Shown piece after piece: positions 1 to 9,379 of a stretch of DNA of 64,000 nt. The notes under the pieces were generated by a model that saw only the letters and a list, made by a program, of their open reading frames with translations, was not told the origin of the DNA and did not search any database. This stretch comes from Lachnospiraceae bacterium C1.1 (GTDB lineage Bacteria; Bacillota; Clostridia; Lachnospirales; Lachnospiraceae). Position 1 is the stretch's first letter, and every line of letters begins with the position of its first letter. The translations under genes were made by a program, and so were the position numbers. The stretch is from NCBI GenBank assembly GCA_030434875.1, contig JAUISW010000001.1, positions 441,001-505,000 of the forward strand, in the 5' to 3' direction.

Positions 1-401
1 TGTATGTGGCTACGGGAATATCCTTTGGAATATTTTTGATGAACAGTTTCATGTCAACTGTACCTGTTGAACTGGAAGAAGCGGCTAAAATTGACGGATG
101 CAGTATATATCAGATATATTTCCTTGTAGTTATGCCGCTCTTAAAGCCGGCCCTTGCAACTGTAATAATCATGCAGGCTTTTCAGATCTGGAATGATTTC
201 CTTATGGCAAATCTTTATCTTAGTGATAAGGGGCTGAAAACACTTACAGTTTCGATACAATCGCTGTTCTCGGCTCAGTCGAGTGATTATACTACAGCTA
301 TTGCAGCAATTGTATTGTCTGTGCTGCCGATCGCGGCTCTCTTTTTAAGTCTCCAGAAATACTTTATTAAGGGAATGACTGTAGGTGCGGTAAAGGGATA
401 A
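1..401 (+). CDS. Sugar ABC transporter permease, MalG type (5' end outside window)
   Basis: Inner-membrane permease subunit of a carbohydrate ABC importer; only the last 132 residues are in the window, and the reading frame is open to the left edge, so the gene starts upstream. The diagnostic permease EAA loop is visible (EEAAKIDGC followed about 14 residues later by MPLLKPALATV), which is the site that docks on the ATPase. Two hydrophobic segments follow (around ALATVIIMQAF and TAIAAIVLSVLPIAALFL), and the ending FIKGMTVGAVKG is typical of MalG/LacG-type permeases. It lies 30 bp before an alpha-galactosidase gene on the same strand, so alpha-galactosides (raffinose or melibiose type) are the likely cargo. 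That substrate is inference from context. Confidence 0.9.
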   Translation, partial: YVATGISFGIFLMNSFMSTVPVELEEAAKIDGCSIYQIYFLVVMPLLKPALATVIIMQAFQIWNDFLMANLYLSDKGLKTLTVSIQSLFSAQSSDYTTAIAAIVLSVLPIAALFLSLQKYFIKGMTVGAVKG

Positions 402-431
402 CGAGAAAAAATAAAATTGAAAGGATTCAAA

Positions 432-2564
432 ATGGGACGCAAACTTATCGGAGAATACAGACTTGGGGATATGATCGCCCGCTATATCAGAGAAGAAAAC
501 GGCATTGCCGGACTGCAGCTGCTGCCTGCAGATAAAATACTTCCGCTGGAAGAATCTCTCGGAGAGGGCAAGATCAAAAAAAATGCACAGATTGAGAATC
601 TTGTCCAGCTTCATATAGCAGGGGATATTTATAATGAGGCCTATGCCGGAGGAATATCCATGAGGAACGGAGAGTCTGTCAGAAGGATGTTTTTCGAAAA
701 GCAGGAGGCAGAGGAGACGGATTCTTTATTTAAGATAAGGACGTACCTTAGCGATGAGAGAGGCTATCAGACAGAACATATCCTAAGTTATAAAAAAGAC
801 AGTCATTACATTAAAATTTCTTCGCTTTTTAAGAATATGACCAATGAGCCGGTAACCTTAGAGATGTTTGAATCTTTTTCACTTGGAAATCTGACACCTT
901 ATGAAGATGCTGACAGTCCGGACTCGCTGGAACTTGTAAGGATCCGATCAGTATGGAGCAGTGAAGGGAAGACAGACAGGAGAACTGCAGAGGATCTGCT
1001 TCTTGAAACTGCATGGGGACCTCACGCCGTCCGTTGTGAAAGATACGGACAGGCAGGTTCTTTGCCGGTAAATCACTGGTTTCCATTTGGTGCGGTTTAT
1101 GACAAAAAAAATCAGGTCTGGTGGGGAGCAGAGATAGCACATAATGCTTCCTGGCAGATGGAATTTTACAGGAAAGATGATGGACTGGGATTCAGCGGAG
1201 GCCTGGCCGACAGGGATTTAGGACACTGGATGAAAATAATAGGCCCGGGTGAGAGTTTTAAAACACCGGAGGCAATAGTATCCACGGCAGCCACAGACTC
1301 GCTGGATGAATTCAGTTCAAGGCTTACAGAATATGGTCTGGATTGCTGGAAAGAAGGATTAAAGGAAAATCCGCAGGAGAAGGAATTGCCTTTGATCTTT
1401 AATGAATACTGTACGACCTGGGGAAATCCGTCGGACGAAAATATTACTGAGATACTGAAAGCTATAAAGGGAAGAGGTTTCTCCTATTTTGTCATAGACT
1501 GCGGCTGGTATAAACAGGAAGGAATTCCCTGGGACCGTGGAATGGGAGATTATGAAGTTTCTCCGATACTTTTTCCCGATGGGCTTGATAAGACGGTAAA
1601 TAAGATTAAGGATGAAGGGTATGTTCCTGGTATCTGGTTTGAAATTGAAAATCTGGCAGAAGCTTCAAAGGCTTATCAGAATACGGATCATCTGCTAAAA
1701 AAAGACGGAAAAGTTCTTACGACTTATTTCAGGAGATTCTGGGATATGAGAGATCCCTGGGTTCATGAATACCTTAAGGAACGAGTGATCGGAACTTTGA
1801 GAAAGTACGCTTTCGGATATATGAAGATGGATTGTAATGAGACGATCGGCATAGGTTGTGACGGAGCTGAGTCTTTGGGAGAAGGACTCAGGCAGGATAT
1901 AGAAGCTGCGACGGAATTTATCAGGGAGATAAAGCGAGAACTTCCGGGAATCATCCTTGAAAACTGTGCATCGGGCGGGCATCGCCTGGAGCCGCTTATG
2001 ATGAGTCTCACAACTATGGCATCGTTTTCGGATGCACATGAATGTCCGGAAATTCCTGTCATAGCTGCAGCGCTTCACAGGGTGATACATCCGGTTCAGA
2101 GCCAGATATGGGCAGTCATTAGAAAATCAGATACAGCCGAAAGAATAGTTTATTCAATTTCCGCAGCAATGCTTGGAAGACTTTGCGTATCCGGAGATGT
2201 TACAGAACTTTCTGAGGATCAGTGGGGGATCCTTCAAAGAGGACTTGATTTTTATAAAAAGGCAGCAGCTGTGATCAGGGATGGAAAGTCAAGAATAGAG
2301 GGACCGGAGATCAATTCTTTCCGTTATCCAAAGGGCTGGCAGGCAGTGGTAAGAAGCAGTGGGGATTCTGCACTGATAGTCCTTCATACATTTGCTGAGG
2401 ACGTGCCTGAGGAAGTAGAAATAACTCTGGAAGATCCGGAAATTAAAAAATCAGTGAGAGAAATATATGAGAGTCATGATCATGAGATAGAAATTAAAGA
2501 TGACAGAATGATTATCAGAGGACTTAAAAACAGCTGGGAGGGAATGGCAATTCTGATAGGCTGA
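432..2564 (+). CDS. Alpha-galactosidase, glycoside hydrolase family 36
   Basis: Cytoplasmic enzyme of 710 residues releasing terminal alpha-1,6-galactose from raffinose-type sugars or galactomannan fragments; no signal peptide. GH36 signatures are present: YFVIDCGWY at the start of the TIM barrel, MKMDCNE with the predicted nucleophile Asp467, and ENCASGGHR followed by FSDAHE with the predicted acid/base Asp534. The 67-residue spacing of the two aspartates and the length fit the family. A TTG 15 bp upstream is also in frame, but AAAGGA sits about 8 bp before the ATG at 432, so that ATG is chosen. The gene follows the permease by 30 bp without a terminator, consistent with one uptake-and-cleavage operon. 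Confidence 0.93.
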   Translation: MGRKLIGEYRLGDMIARYIREENGIAGLQLLPADKILPLEESLGEGKIKKNAQIENLVQLHIAGDIYNEAYAGGISMRNGESVRRMFFEKQEAEETDSLFKIRTYLSDERGYQTEHILSYKKDSHYIKISSLFKNMTNEPVTLEMFESFSLGNLTPYEDADSPDSLELVRIRSVWSSEGKTDRRTAEDLLLETAWGPHAVRCERYGQAGSLPVNHWFPFGAVYDKKNQVWWGAEIAHNASWQMEFYRKDDGLGFSGGLADRDLGHWMKIIGPGESFKTPEAIVSTAATDSLDEFSSRLTEYGLDCWKEGLKENPQEKELPLIFNEYCTTWGNPSDENITEILKAIKGRGFSYFVIDCGWYKQEGIPWDRGMGDYEVSPILFPDGLDKTVNKIKDEGYVPGIWFEIENLAEASKAYQNTDHLLKKDGKVLTTYFRRFWDMRDPWVHEYLKERVIGTLRKYAFGYMKMDCNETIGIGCDGAESLGEGLRQDIEAATEFIREIKRELPGIILENCASGGHRLEPLMMSLTTMASFSDAHECPEIPVIAAALHRVIHPVQSQIWAVIRKSDTAERIVYSISAAMLGRLCVSGDVTELSEDQWGILQRGLDFYKKAAAVIRDGKSRIEGPEINSFRYPKGWQAVVRSSGDSALIVLHTFAEDVPEEVEITLEDPEIKKSVREIYESHDHEIEIKDDRMIIRGLKNSWEGMAILIG

Positions 2565-2632
2565 GGGGGATACTTGTAAATCTGTAAGGGGACATCGCAA
2601 ATATTTTTGGATGGTCTTTAGGAGGAGAAGGA

Positions 2633-5600
2633 ATGAAGAGAAGAAGAGTTTCAAAAAAGATTCTGACGCTGATCACTGCTGTGTCTCTTATCATGCAGCC
2701 AACCGCAGCAACAACTGTATTTGCAGCAGCCGATAATGAGGCCGGTGACAGTGTAAGTGGGGGAAGTGTTTCGGCTGATGATAAAACTGTCAGTAGTGAT
2801 GATGCAGACAATGAGGCTACATATTCTGAAAATGCGGCAGAGGATGATTCGTTAAAAGCATTTTATGAGTTTGATTTTGAAGATGATTCTGTTTCGGAAA
2901 ATATTGTATATAATGCAGATGGATTGGAGGGAACAGGCGAAGCAGTTCTCGGAGGAAAAAAGTCAGTCGTTCAGTATGATGATGAGAGAGGATCGAATGT
3001 ATTATATCTTCCGGGAGGATCGACAAGTTCAGGATATCTGACACTTCCGGATGATATGTTTGAATCCGGAATGGATGGCTTTACATTGAGTTTCTGGGTA
3101 AAGGCTGCGGCCGACGGAAGTTCTTCAACACATTATCAGAGGATATTTGAATCATCATCATCTGAGCTTGGACAATATTATCAGGGTACAACAGGTAACT
3201 GGACGGATCCTGAATTTACATTTGTAGTCGGAGGCGGAGATGAAGCCGATACAAGATATGATGCCTGCATAAATACATCAGATAATACTAAAGGACGTCT
3301 GGAGTGGGGACGAGTGCTCGGAAGCGGCGACTGGGATTATCTTACAGTTAGTGTTACGCCGGAATCTTATGACGTATATATTAATGGTGCAGTGGTTTCG
3401 GTGACAGATCTCGCAGGAAACGAAGCGACCGTTCTTAAAGGATTTTTTGATGAGATCGGAGATTTTACACATAATGCCCTTGGACAGTCAGTTTATACAT
3501 CAGATGCTAATGCAAAGGCATATTATGATGATTTTCGTTTCTATAGAAGAGCGCTGACTGCAGAAGAAGCGATTTCTATTTATACTGATGAGTATCAAGG
3601 AGAAGCAGAGGAAACTATTGACTATGGCGATAGTGTTGCATTGGAGTTTGATACAACAGATTCACTTGGAGATATTTTTCATGGTTCTACCGGTTTCTTA
3701 TACGGTATTAGTGAAGTAGGAGTCCCTTCATGGGATCTTCTGTCTGCTCTTAAACCGGGAATTCTTGTTCAGAAGGCAGCTGACGGAATGCAGCATCCAT
3801 CAGGAGACGGATATCGACTTACAGATTATCTTAAGTCTGCAGGAGTTAAAAATATAGAAATATATCTGCAGGATTATTATCTGGAGTGGCCTTACGATTA
3901 TAATGGGATAGATGATTATCAGGAAAAAGTAGAATCTATTGTCAGCAAGATGGTTGAAGGCAAATCTGAAGAAGAAAAAGCTGCCTACAGTTATGTTCTC
4001 TTTAATGAGCCGGATAATATATGGTACGGAAACAGCGGAACGAAGCTTACAAGTCTTTGTGAAGACTGGAAGACCATATACGATACAGTAAAGGAAATTG
4101 ATCCGAATGCAAAGACAGCAGGTCCTAACTTTGCATCATTCAGTTCATCTGCCTATGAGACATTTTTTGAATATTGTGCTGAAAATGACTGCCTTCCTGA
4201 GATCATAACATGGCATGATCTGGCCAAAGGAAAGCTCACTGCCTTTGAAACAGAGCTTTCTTCAGTAAAGAGCATGATAGAGGAATATTATGACGGCTCG
4301 GGAATAGATCCGATGATATTTGTCAATGAAACAGTAAATTTTGAAGATATAGGAGTCCCCGGAACCCTCGTAAACTGGCTTTCAATATATGAGGAAAATG
4401 ATACTTATGCATCTCTGCCGTACTGGGGACTTGCAAATTCACTCAATGAACTTGCGGCAGAAGAAAATAAACCAAACAGTGCATGGTGGGTTTACCGCTG
4501 GTACGCTCTGATGCAGGGGTATAAAGCATCCCTTACGACTTATAATGTTAATAACCCGTCATCTGCAAAAAAGGGAGACAGATTATACGGTCTTTGCAGT
4601 GTAGATGAGGATAATGAAACTGTTATGACTCTTTTCGGAGGTCATGAGGGAGAGCAGAATATCAGTCTGAAAAACATAGGAGATATAGATGAATTTGCAG
4701 ATACAGATGCAGTTCATTTAAAAATTTACAGAAGCCGCTACTCGGGACATCAGGGATTTTCAATACCGGATGTAATTGTTGATGAGGACAGGGATCTTTC
4801 AGGTTCTGACTCTCTTATGATCACAATTTCAGATGCAGATCTGATGGATGCATATTTTGCGGTTATCACACCTTCAGATGGAAACGGGATCAATGGAGAA
4901 ACAGCAAACTGGCTTGAGACCTATGAGGCGGAAGATGCTGAACTTTTAGGAACAGCAGCGGCTTATACAAGAACCGGCGGCAGTGATCTTGCAAGATCAG
5001 GACGTGCTGATGTGGCAGGAATTTATTCGGAATCTGACGGTGTAAGATTTAGTGTGGATGTTCCATCAGACGGAGTTTATACTGCGAGAATATATTATTC
5101 ATCTGCAGCTCCGTATGTAAATGCTACAAGTCTGGAAATTGATGCTGACGGACAGAACAGGGCAATAGGTCAGGTTGTTGAACATAGGCTGGAAGTAGAT
5201 GATGATGAATCTACAGAACAGATTCTTACGTATGCTTCAACTGTTAAGAGCGGATACTATAATTATGCAGAAGCAGAGCTTGAACTTACAGAGGGAGAGC
5301 ATGAAATAGAAATTACACATTATGGAGCAAGTCAGAAGGATATAACTGCCAGCATACGACTGGCAGCGTCAATTGACAAGCTGGACCTTTATTATGAAGG
5401 TTCGGAAAAAGAAAACGCAAAGGCTGATATTCCTTTTGAAGAAAATTCCAATGAAGATTATCATACGGAACATTCATTGAGTGGTTACATTGGAAATGGC
5501 TACAGTAAAGGAGCTGGAAGTGTAGAACTTCTGGCAGCGGTTCCGGAAGACGGACTTTATGACACAGAACTTATATATGCATTGTCGGGAAATGCGGCAG

Positions 5601-7942
5601 TATCAATCTCAAAAAAATCATTTGATTATGGTGAGGATGCAACGGCAGAGGCTGAACTCGCTGTTAATGATATTGAATTATCTGAAATTACACTTGATTC
5701 AACAGATGGCAATTTTGAAACAGCGGGATTTGGAAAAATATATTTAAAAGCAGGTGTAAATATGCTCACAATTAACAGTGACAGTGAGATATGCCTTGAT
5801 GAACTTAGTTTTGTTAAAGATGAATCCGCAACAGAGGGTGCTTCAATTACATTAGAAGCAGAGATGGGAACAACAGGAGGAAATGCAGAAGTAATAACTA
5901 ATGATTATGCTTCAGGATCACGTATGGTAGACGGAATCGGCGGAGGGGATGACGAAAGCATCCTGACTATGGAAATTGAAGCGCCTGAGGAGGGAACTTA
6001 TGCATTGTCTATGTTCTACGCAAATGATGAACCTGCACCTGTAATGCTTACATCTTCGGGAGAAGAATATGTTCATCCGTATAATACAGATCTTGTTGAG
6101 AGGTATGCACAGATAAGTGTAAATGATTCTGAGGCGGAAACTGTATATTTCAGAAATACTTTTTGTTGGGACGTGATACGTAACCAGTTCCTCGACGTTA
6201 AATTGAATGCAGGAAAAAATAAGATCGTATTTTCTAATGATAATTCATATAAGTTCAGTGAAATTCAGGATGATTATGCGCCACGTTTTGATAAGTTTAT
6301 GATCACACCTTTATATCTTGATGCGGACTATGAAGTATCTATTGACAGAACGGCGCTTTATAAGGCAATAGTTAAAGCATCTGCTTATTATGAACTGAAC
6401 TATACAAAGGGGTCTTTTGCTGAACTTCAAAAAGCGATAGAAGAAGCTGAAGATATTTATGAAGAAGGTATAACTGATGAGGAGACGATCTCTTCTATGA
6501 TAGACAGTCTGGGTGATGCGGAAAATGCACTTGTAAGTCTTGTATCTATCCGAAAGACTGTAAGTTCGGTCACTGCCTATAGTGAAGCAGATTATACAGT
6601 GAACAGTTGGAAAAAGCTGATCAAAACCGTTGAAACAGCTGAAGAGCTGATTGAAGAAGAAAATGTTACAGCAGAAGAATTAAAGACGACAGAAGAGGCA
6701 ATTAAAGACGCGATAGCAGCACTTCAGGATAAATACCCGCTGATCGATAATTCAAGCGGAACAATAACATCAGATGCGAATGAAGCGAGCCATCCGGAGT
6801 ATGCATGGAATGGCGATTCTTCGACTTATCCGGATCTGGTTGACGACAATGGGGCATGGAATTCTTCATCGGCATGGACGCAGATAGCTTTTCCTGAAGC
6901 GGTAACTATAAGTAAGATAAGATTTGCAAACAGGAGCGGTTATCTTGACAGACTTATAGGAGGTGAATTCTACGGTTCAAACAATGGTGAAGATTATGAC
7001 CTTTTATATACAGTAGAGGAAGTAACTGAAGGTTATAATACTATCTTTTTTGATGAGCCTGTAAGATACAGTTATATACGCTATAATTCGCCTGCGGGCT
7101 GCTATCTGAATATTGCTGATATACGTCTCTACGGACTGGCGATAGAGGATGACATGGAAACTGTATCTGAGGACGAAACAGAAAAAACACCGGAAACTGT
7201 ATCTGAGGATGAAGCAGAAAAAACACCGGAAACTGTATCCGAGGATGAAGCAGAAAAAACACCGGAAACTGTATCTGAGGATGAAGCAGAAAAAACACCG
7301 GAAACTGTATCTGAGGATGAAGCAGAAAAAACACCGGAAACTGTATCTGAGGATGAAGCAGAAAAAACACCGGAAACTGTATCCGAGGATGAAGCAGAAA
7401 AAACACCGGAAACTGTATCCGAGGATGAAACAGAAAAGAACTCGGAAACTGTATCTGAAGATAATACACCGAAGGCACCTGAAAACAATCTGATAACAGA
7501 TGATACTGAAAATGCACTGCTTACAGTAGGAAATATTTATAAGATAAAGATGAGTTTTAATGTAAAGAAATATTTACTCGACCGCAGTGAGAAGAAAATA
7601 ATAAAAGTAACAAAGAAAGGAAAGGTGAAAGTAAAAAAGAGCGGAACCGTTACTTTGGAAATATTGGGAAAGAACGGAGAATCAAAGACGATAACCATCT
7701 ACGCCGAAAAACCCAAAGCGGTAAAAAAGATAGCAGCAGTTGGTGAGGTTTTTGATGCAGCAGAACTTGTAAGCGGTGTAACTTATTTAACTCCTGTATC
7801 TTATAAGTCTGGCAATAACAGTGTAGCAGTTGTTGACAAAAACGGAAGAGTCACTGCTATGAAAAAAGGGACTGTCCGGATCATAATATCCTTTGGAAAC
7901 AAAAAAGCAACTGTTAAGGCAAAACTAAAGGTAAAGAGTTGA
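2633..7942 (+). CDS. Giant secreted multidomain glycosidase-like protein (GH-A clan/GH39-like, CBMs, FIVAR, F5/8C, Big_2-like)
   Basis: Extracellular 1769-residue protein. A signal peptide (MKRRRVSKK, then a hydrophobic core ending near VFA-A) is followed by a LamG-like domain (about 75-320). A GH-A clan TIM barrel (about 335-750) has FNEPD with Glu459 as likely acid/base and VNETVN with Glu566 as likely nucleophile. Then come CBM35/CBM6-like beta domains (about 763-905 and 1069-1228, with a looser one between), two FIVAR-like helical segments (about 1235-1365), an F5/8-type-C carbohydrate-binding domain (1368-1503), an acidic 12-residue repeat (1509-1616) and a lysine-rich Big_2-like tail (1627-1769). 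No LPXTG is visible; the basic tail may bind the wall. The RBS is AGGAGGAGAAGGA. The GH39 assignment is from motif order only; the substrate is unknown. It lies 68 bp after the alpha-galactosidase and may be co-transcribed. Confidence 0.8.
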   Translation: MKRRRVSKKILTLITAVSLIMQPTAATTVFAAADNEAGDSVSGGSVSADDKTVSSDDADNEATYSENAAEDDSLKAFYEFDFEDDSVSENIVYNADGLEGTGEAVLGGKKSVVQYDDERGSNVLYLPGGSTSSGYLTLPDDMFESGMDGFTLSFWVKAAADGSSSTHYQRIFESSSSELGQYYQGTTGNWTDPEFTFVVGGGDEADTRYDACINTSDNTKGRLEWGRVLGSGDWDYLTVSVTPESYDVYINGAVVSVTDLAGNEATVLKGFFDEIGDFTHNALGQSVYTSDANAKAYYDDFRFYRRALTAEEAISIYTDEYQGEAEETIDYGDSVALEFDTTDSLGDIFHGSTGFLYGISEVGVPSWDLLSALKPGILVQKAADGMQHPSGDGYRLTDYLKSAGVKNIEIYLQDYYLEWPYDYNGIDDYQEKVESIVSKMVEGKSEEEKAAYSYVLFNEPDNIWYGNSGTKLTSLCEDWKTIYDTVKEIDPNAKTAGPNFASFSSSAYETFFEYCAENDCLPEIITWHDLAKGKLTAFETELSSVKSMIEEYYDGSGIDPMIFVNETVNFEDIGVPGTLVNWLSIYEENDTYASLPYWGLANSLNELAAEENKPNSAWWVYRWYALMQGYKASLTTYNVNNPSSAKKGDRLYGLCSVDEDNETVMTLFGGHEGEQNISLKNIGDIDEFADTDAVHLKIYRSRYSGHQGFSIPDVIVDEDRDLSGSDSLMITISDADLMDAYFAVITPSDGNGINGETANWLETYEAEDAELLGTAAAYTRTGGSDLARSGRADVAGIYSESDGVRFSVDVPSDGVYTARIYYSSAAPYVNATSLEIDADGQNRAIGQVVEHRLEVDDDESTEQILTYASTVKSGYYNYAEAELELTEGEHEIEITHYGASQKDITASIRLAASIDKLDLYYEGSEKENAKADIPFEENSNEDYHTEHSLSGYIGNGYSKGAGSVELLAAVPEDGLYDTELIYALSGNAAVSISKKSFDYGEDATAEAELAVNDIELSEITLDSTDGNFETAGFGKIYLKAGVNMLTINSDSEICLDELSFVKDESATEGASITLEAEMGTTGGNAEVITNDYASGSRMVDGIGGGDDESILTMEIEAPEEGTYALSMFYANDEPAPVMLTSSGEEYVHPYNTDLVERYAQISVNDSEAETVYFRNTFCWDVIRNQFLDVKLNAGKNKIVFSNDNSYKFSEIQDDYAPRFDKFMITPLYLDADYEVSIDRTALYKAIVKASAYYELNYTKGSFAELQKAIEEAEDIYEEGITDEETISSMIDSLGDAENALVSLVSIRKTVSSVTAYSEADYTVNSWKKLIKTVETAEELIEEENVTAEELKTTEEAIKDAIAALQDKYPLIDNSSGTITSDANEASHPEYAWNGDSSTYPDLVDDNGAWNSSSAWTQIAFPEAVTISKIRFANRSGYLDRLIGGEFYGSNNGEDYDLLYTVEEVTEGYNTIFFDEPVRYSYIRYNSPAGCYLNIADIRLYGLAIEDDMETVSEDETEKTPETVSEDEAEKTPETVSEDEAEKTPETVSEDEAEKTPETVSEDEAEKTPETVSEDEAEKTPETVSEDEAEKTPETVSEDETEKNSETVSEDNTPKAPENNLITDDTENALLTVGNIYKIKMSFNVKKYLLDRSEKKIIKVTKKGKVKVKKSGTVTLEILGKNGESKTITIYAEKPKAVKKIAAVGEVFDAAELVSGVTYLTPVSYKSGNNSVAVVDKNGRVTAMKKGTVRIIISFGNKKATVKAKLKVKS
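7157..7480 (+). repeat. 36-bp in-frame tandem repeat (8 full copies plus a degenerate ninth)
   Basis: Units begin at 7157, 7193, 7229, 7265, 7301, 7337, 7373 and 7409, each encoding the 12-residue unit ETVSEDEAEKTP with few changes (first and eighth copies carry ETE; the ninth, at 7445, is degraded). Third-position variation is nearly limited to TCT/TCC in one serine codon, so the copies are recently homogenised. The unit is acidic and proline-containing and probably acts as a flexible spacer between the F5/8C domain and the Big_2-like tail. Copy number is likely to vary between strains by slippage or recombination. Confidence 0.95.
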
Positions 7943-7961
7943 TATTAAATTGAATTTCCGG

Positions 7962-7990
7962 TTGACAAGTAAAATTATCATTGTTATAAT
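7962..7990 (+). promoter_or_regulatory. Consensus sigma-70/sigma-A promoter
   Basis: TTGACA at 7962-7967 and TATAAT at 7985-7990 are separated by exactly 17 bp. Both hexamers match the consensus in all positions. The expected start is near 7997, and the first downstream feature is a short structured RNA ending in an intrinsic terminator, not a gene. Confidence 0.85.
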
Positions 7991-7996
7991 ACGCTC

Positions 7997-8084
7997 GTTC
8001 ATCGGAGGGTGAGTTATTCAATTTGAAATAACAAGCTGGATAAGATGTCTGGTTGAGATGCCGGATTCTTATCCGGCTTTTTTG
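7997..8084 (+). ncRNA. Short structured RNA (about 88 nt), unidentified small RNA or leader
   Basis: The transcript from the perfect promoter would run about 88 nt to a T6 tract at 8078-8083. It contains a small hairpin (GTTATT/AATAAC around 8013-8032) and two competing pairings for the same 3' arm: GCTGGATAAGA (8035-8045) with TCTTATCCGGC (8067-8077), an 11-bp stem, or the shorter GCCGGAT (8060-8066) with ATCCGGC (8071-8077). No convincing small ORF was found. I compared it from memory with the common small riboswitches and could not assign it. It may be a free small RNA or an attenuator for the genes downstream. Confidence 0.55.
8060..8083 (+). terminator. Intrinsic terminator
   Basis: The perfect 7-bp stem GCCGGAT/ATCCGGC with a TTCT loop is followed by TTTTTT. 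The 3' arm can also be captured by an upstream 11-nt segment, giving a longer alternative stem with the same T tract. Confidence 0.85.
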
Positions 8085-8130
8085 ATCTCAAAGAAAAAAC
8101 TGCCTTTTGAGATGAGTCTGGATAAGATAA

Positions 8131-8364
8131 AATGGCGCGGCAGAAAAGGTATGTGTATTTATAATGCTCGTTGCAGTAGCTCCAAAATATCAGGGACAGG
8201 GGATAGGAGCGAAGCTTCTGGAAAGGTGTTTGTCCGATATGAAAGAAAAGGGGATAGCTGCTGTAAATCTGATAACTTCAAATGATAAAAAACTCAGTGG
8301 TTTTTATGAGAAACATGGATTTAAAAGAGAAAATGAAGTAATATTGATGGGACTTGAAATTTAA
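8131..8364 (+). pseudogene. GNAT acetyltransferase, 5'-truncated remnant
   Basis: The frame encodes the C-terminal half of a GNAT-fold N-acetyltransferase: the acetyl-CoA-binding motif A (VAPKYQGQGIGAKLLE) and the later NDKKLSGFYEKHGFK segment are intact. The upstream beta strands that complete the fold are absent, and a stop codon precedes the frame at 8128. The first ATG (8164) lies inside the fold and has no good ribosome-binding site. A terminator lies just upstream. I read it as a decayed gene rather than a working 66-residue protein; the 5' half was probably lost when the promoter/small RNA segment was joined to it. Confidence 0.7.
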
Positions 8365-8387
8365 GATTTTTGAAAAGAGGAGCTTTC

Positions 8388-9365
8388 ATGACAGATATTA
8401 CGGCAATAAAAAAACGCATAGAAGCTGATAACATAAACAGAAAAAAAGAAAAGCAAATAATATTCAATATAGAAAAAAGCACTCCTTTTTTGGAAATAGA
8501 AGGAATGAAGCTCAAAGGTATAAAACATGGATTCAGTAGCAGGCTTGGTGGTGTAAGCAGTGGGATTTATGAAAGTATGAACTTAGGCTTAAGGCTTGAT
8601 GATGAGAGGGATAAGGTAATTGAAAATTACAGACGTCTTTCGGACGCTATAGGAATTGACTATAGAGAAATCTCCTGTCCTGACCAGCAGCATCATGCAA
8701 ATGTTTTAGAGGTTACTGAGAAGGATGCTGGAAATGGAATAATTACAGAGCTCACCCATTTCGATGCGGATGCCCAGATCACAGATAAAAAGGGCGTTGC
8801 TCTTGTGGTTTATTCGGCAGACTGTGTTCCGATATTATTTGCAGATCCGGTAAAAAAAGTCATTGCCTCGGCTCATGCCGGATGGCGTGGAACTGTTGCA
8901 GGGATCGCAGCGAAGACGGTAGAGAAAATGCAGGAACGATATGGATCTGATCCGGCGGATATACGCGCATGTATCGGACCATCAATAGGACCTTCAAATT
9001 ATGAGGTTGATGATACAGTTATAAAAGCTTTGGAGGAATGCAGATATATTGATATGTCAAATGAGAATATTTCAAAAACTGCAATAGAAGATTCATCAAA
9101 CGATGATTTTGCCATGACAGTAAAGGGAAGAAGAGATTCTTCTGAAAAAGATCTTTACAGGCTTTATTACACTGTAAAAACAAAAAACAGATATATGCTT
9201 GACCTCTGGAGTATAAATGAACTGATATTATACAATGCGGGAGTTAGCAGAGAGCACATATATAATACAAGGCTCTGCACCATGGATAATCATGATATCT
9301 TCTTTTCGCACAGATACACGGGTGGAAAAAGAGGCTTGAATGCCGGGATCATAGCATTGGCTTAA
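8388..9365 (+). CDS. YlmD/YfiH (LACC1-like) family protein, purine nucleoside phosphorylase / multicopper oxidoreductase family
   Basis: A 325-residue cytoplasmic protein of the family once called polyphenol oxidase or laccase domain; members studied biochemically (YfiH, YlmD, LACC1) cleave purine nucleosides. The metal-site residues are present: His102 (QQHHANV), Cys146 (SADCVPI) and His163 (SAHAGWRG), with the usual 17-residue Cys-His spacing. The N-terminus has about 45 extra residues, and there is a roughly 30-residue insertion near the C-terminus compared with the usual 240-280-residue forms. The start ATG follows AGAGGAG; an in-frame TTG 18 bp upstream is less likely. It is 23 bp downstream of the GNAT remnant. 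Confidence 0.85.
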   Translation: MTDITAIKKRIEADNINRKKEKQIIFNIEKSTPFLEIEGMKLKGIKHGFSSRLGGVSSGIYESMNLGLRLDDERDKVIENYRRLSDAIGIDYREISCPDQQHHANVLEVTEKDAGNGIITELTHFDADAQITDKKGVALVVYSADCVPILFADPVKKVIASAHAGWRGTVAGIAAKTVEKMQERYGSDPADIRACIGPSIGPSNYEVDDTVIKALEECRYIDMSNENISKTAIEDSSNDDFAMTVKGRRDSSEKDLYRLYYTVKTKNRYMLDLWSINELILYNAGVSREHIYNTRLCTMDNHDIFFSHRYTGGKRGLNAGIIALA

Positions 9366-9379
9366 GAATAAAGGATCAT

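Noticed and set aside
7157..7480. Regular 36-bp repeats as a CRISPR array
   Set aside because: The copies are contiguous with no spacers, stay in frame within a large secreted protein, and no cas genes are present.
7041..7517. Long open frames on both strands over the repeat (158, 119 and 114 codons)
   Set aside because: They are by-products of a 36-bp repeat whose length is a multiple of three; all give low-complexity products and lack ribosome-binding sites.
7997..8030. Resemblance of CGTTCATC..GGAGG to a glutamine (glnA/downstream-peptide) riboswitch
   Set aside because: The core GGACGGAAGTAGG-type segment is missing, so only a few bases agree by chance.
8058..8285. A 75-codon open frame over the terminator and GNAT remnant
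   Set aside because: It is out of frame with the conserved GNAT sequence and begins inside the terminator stem.
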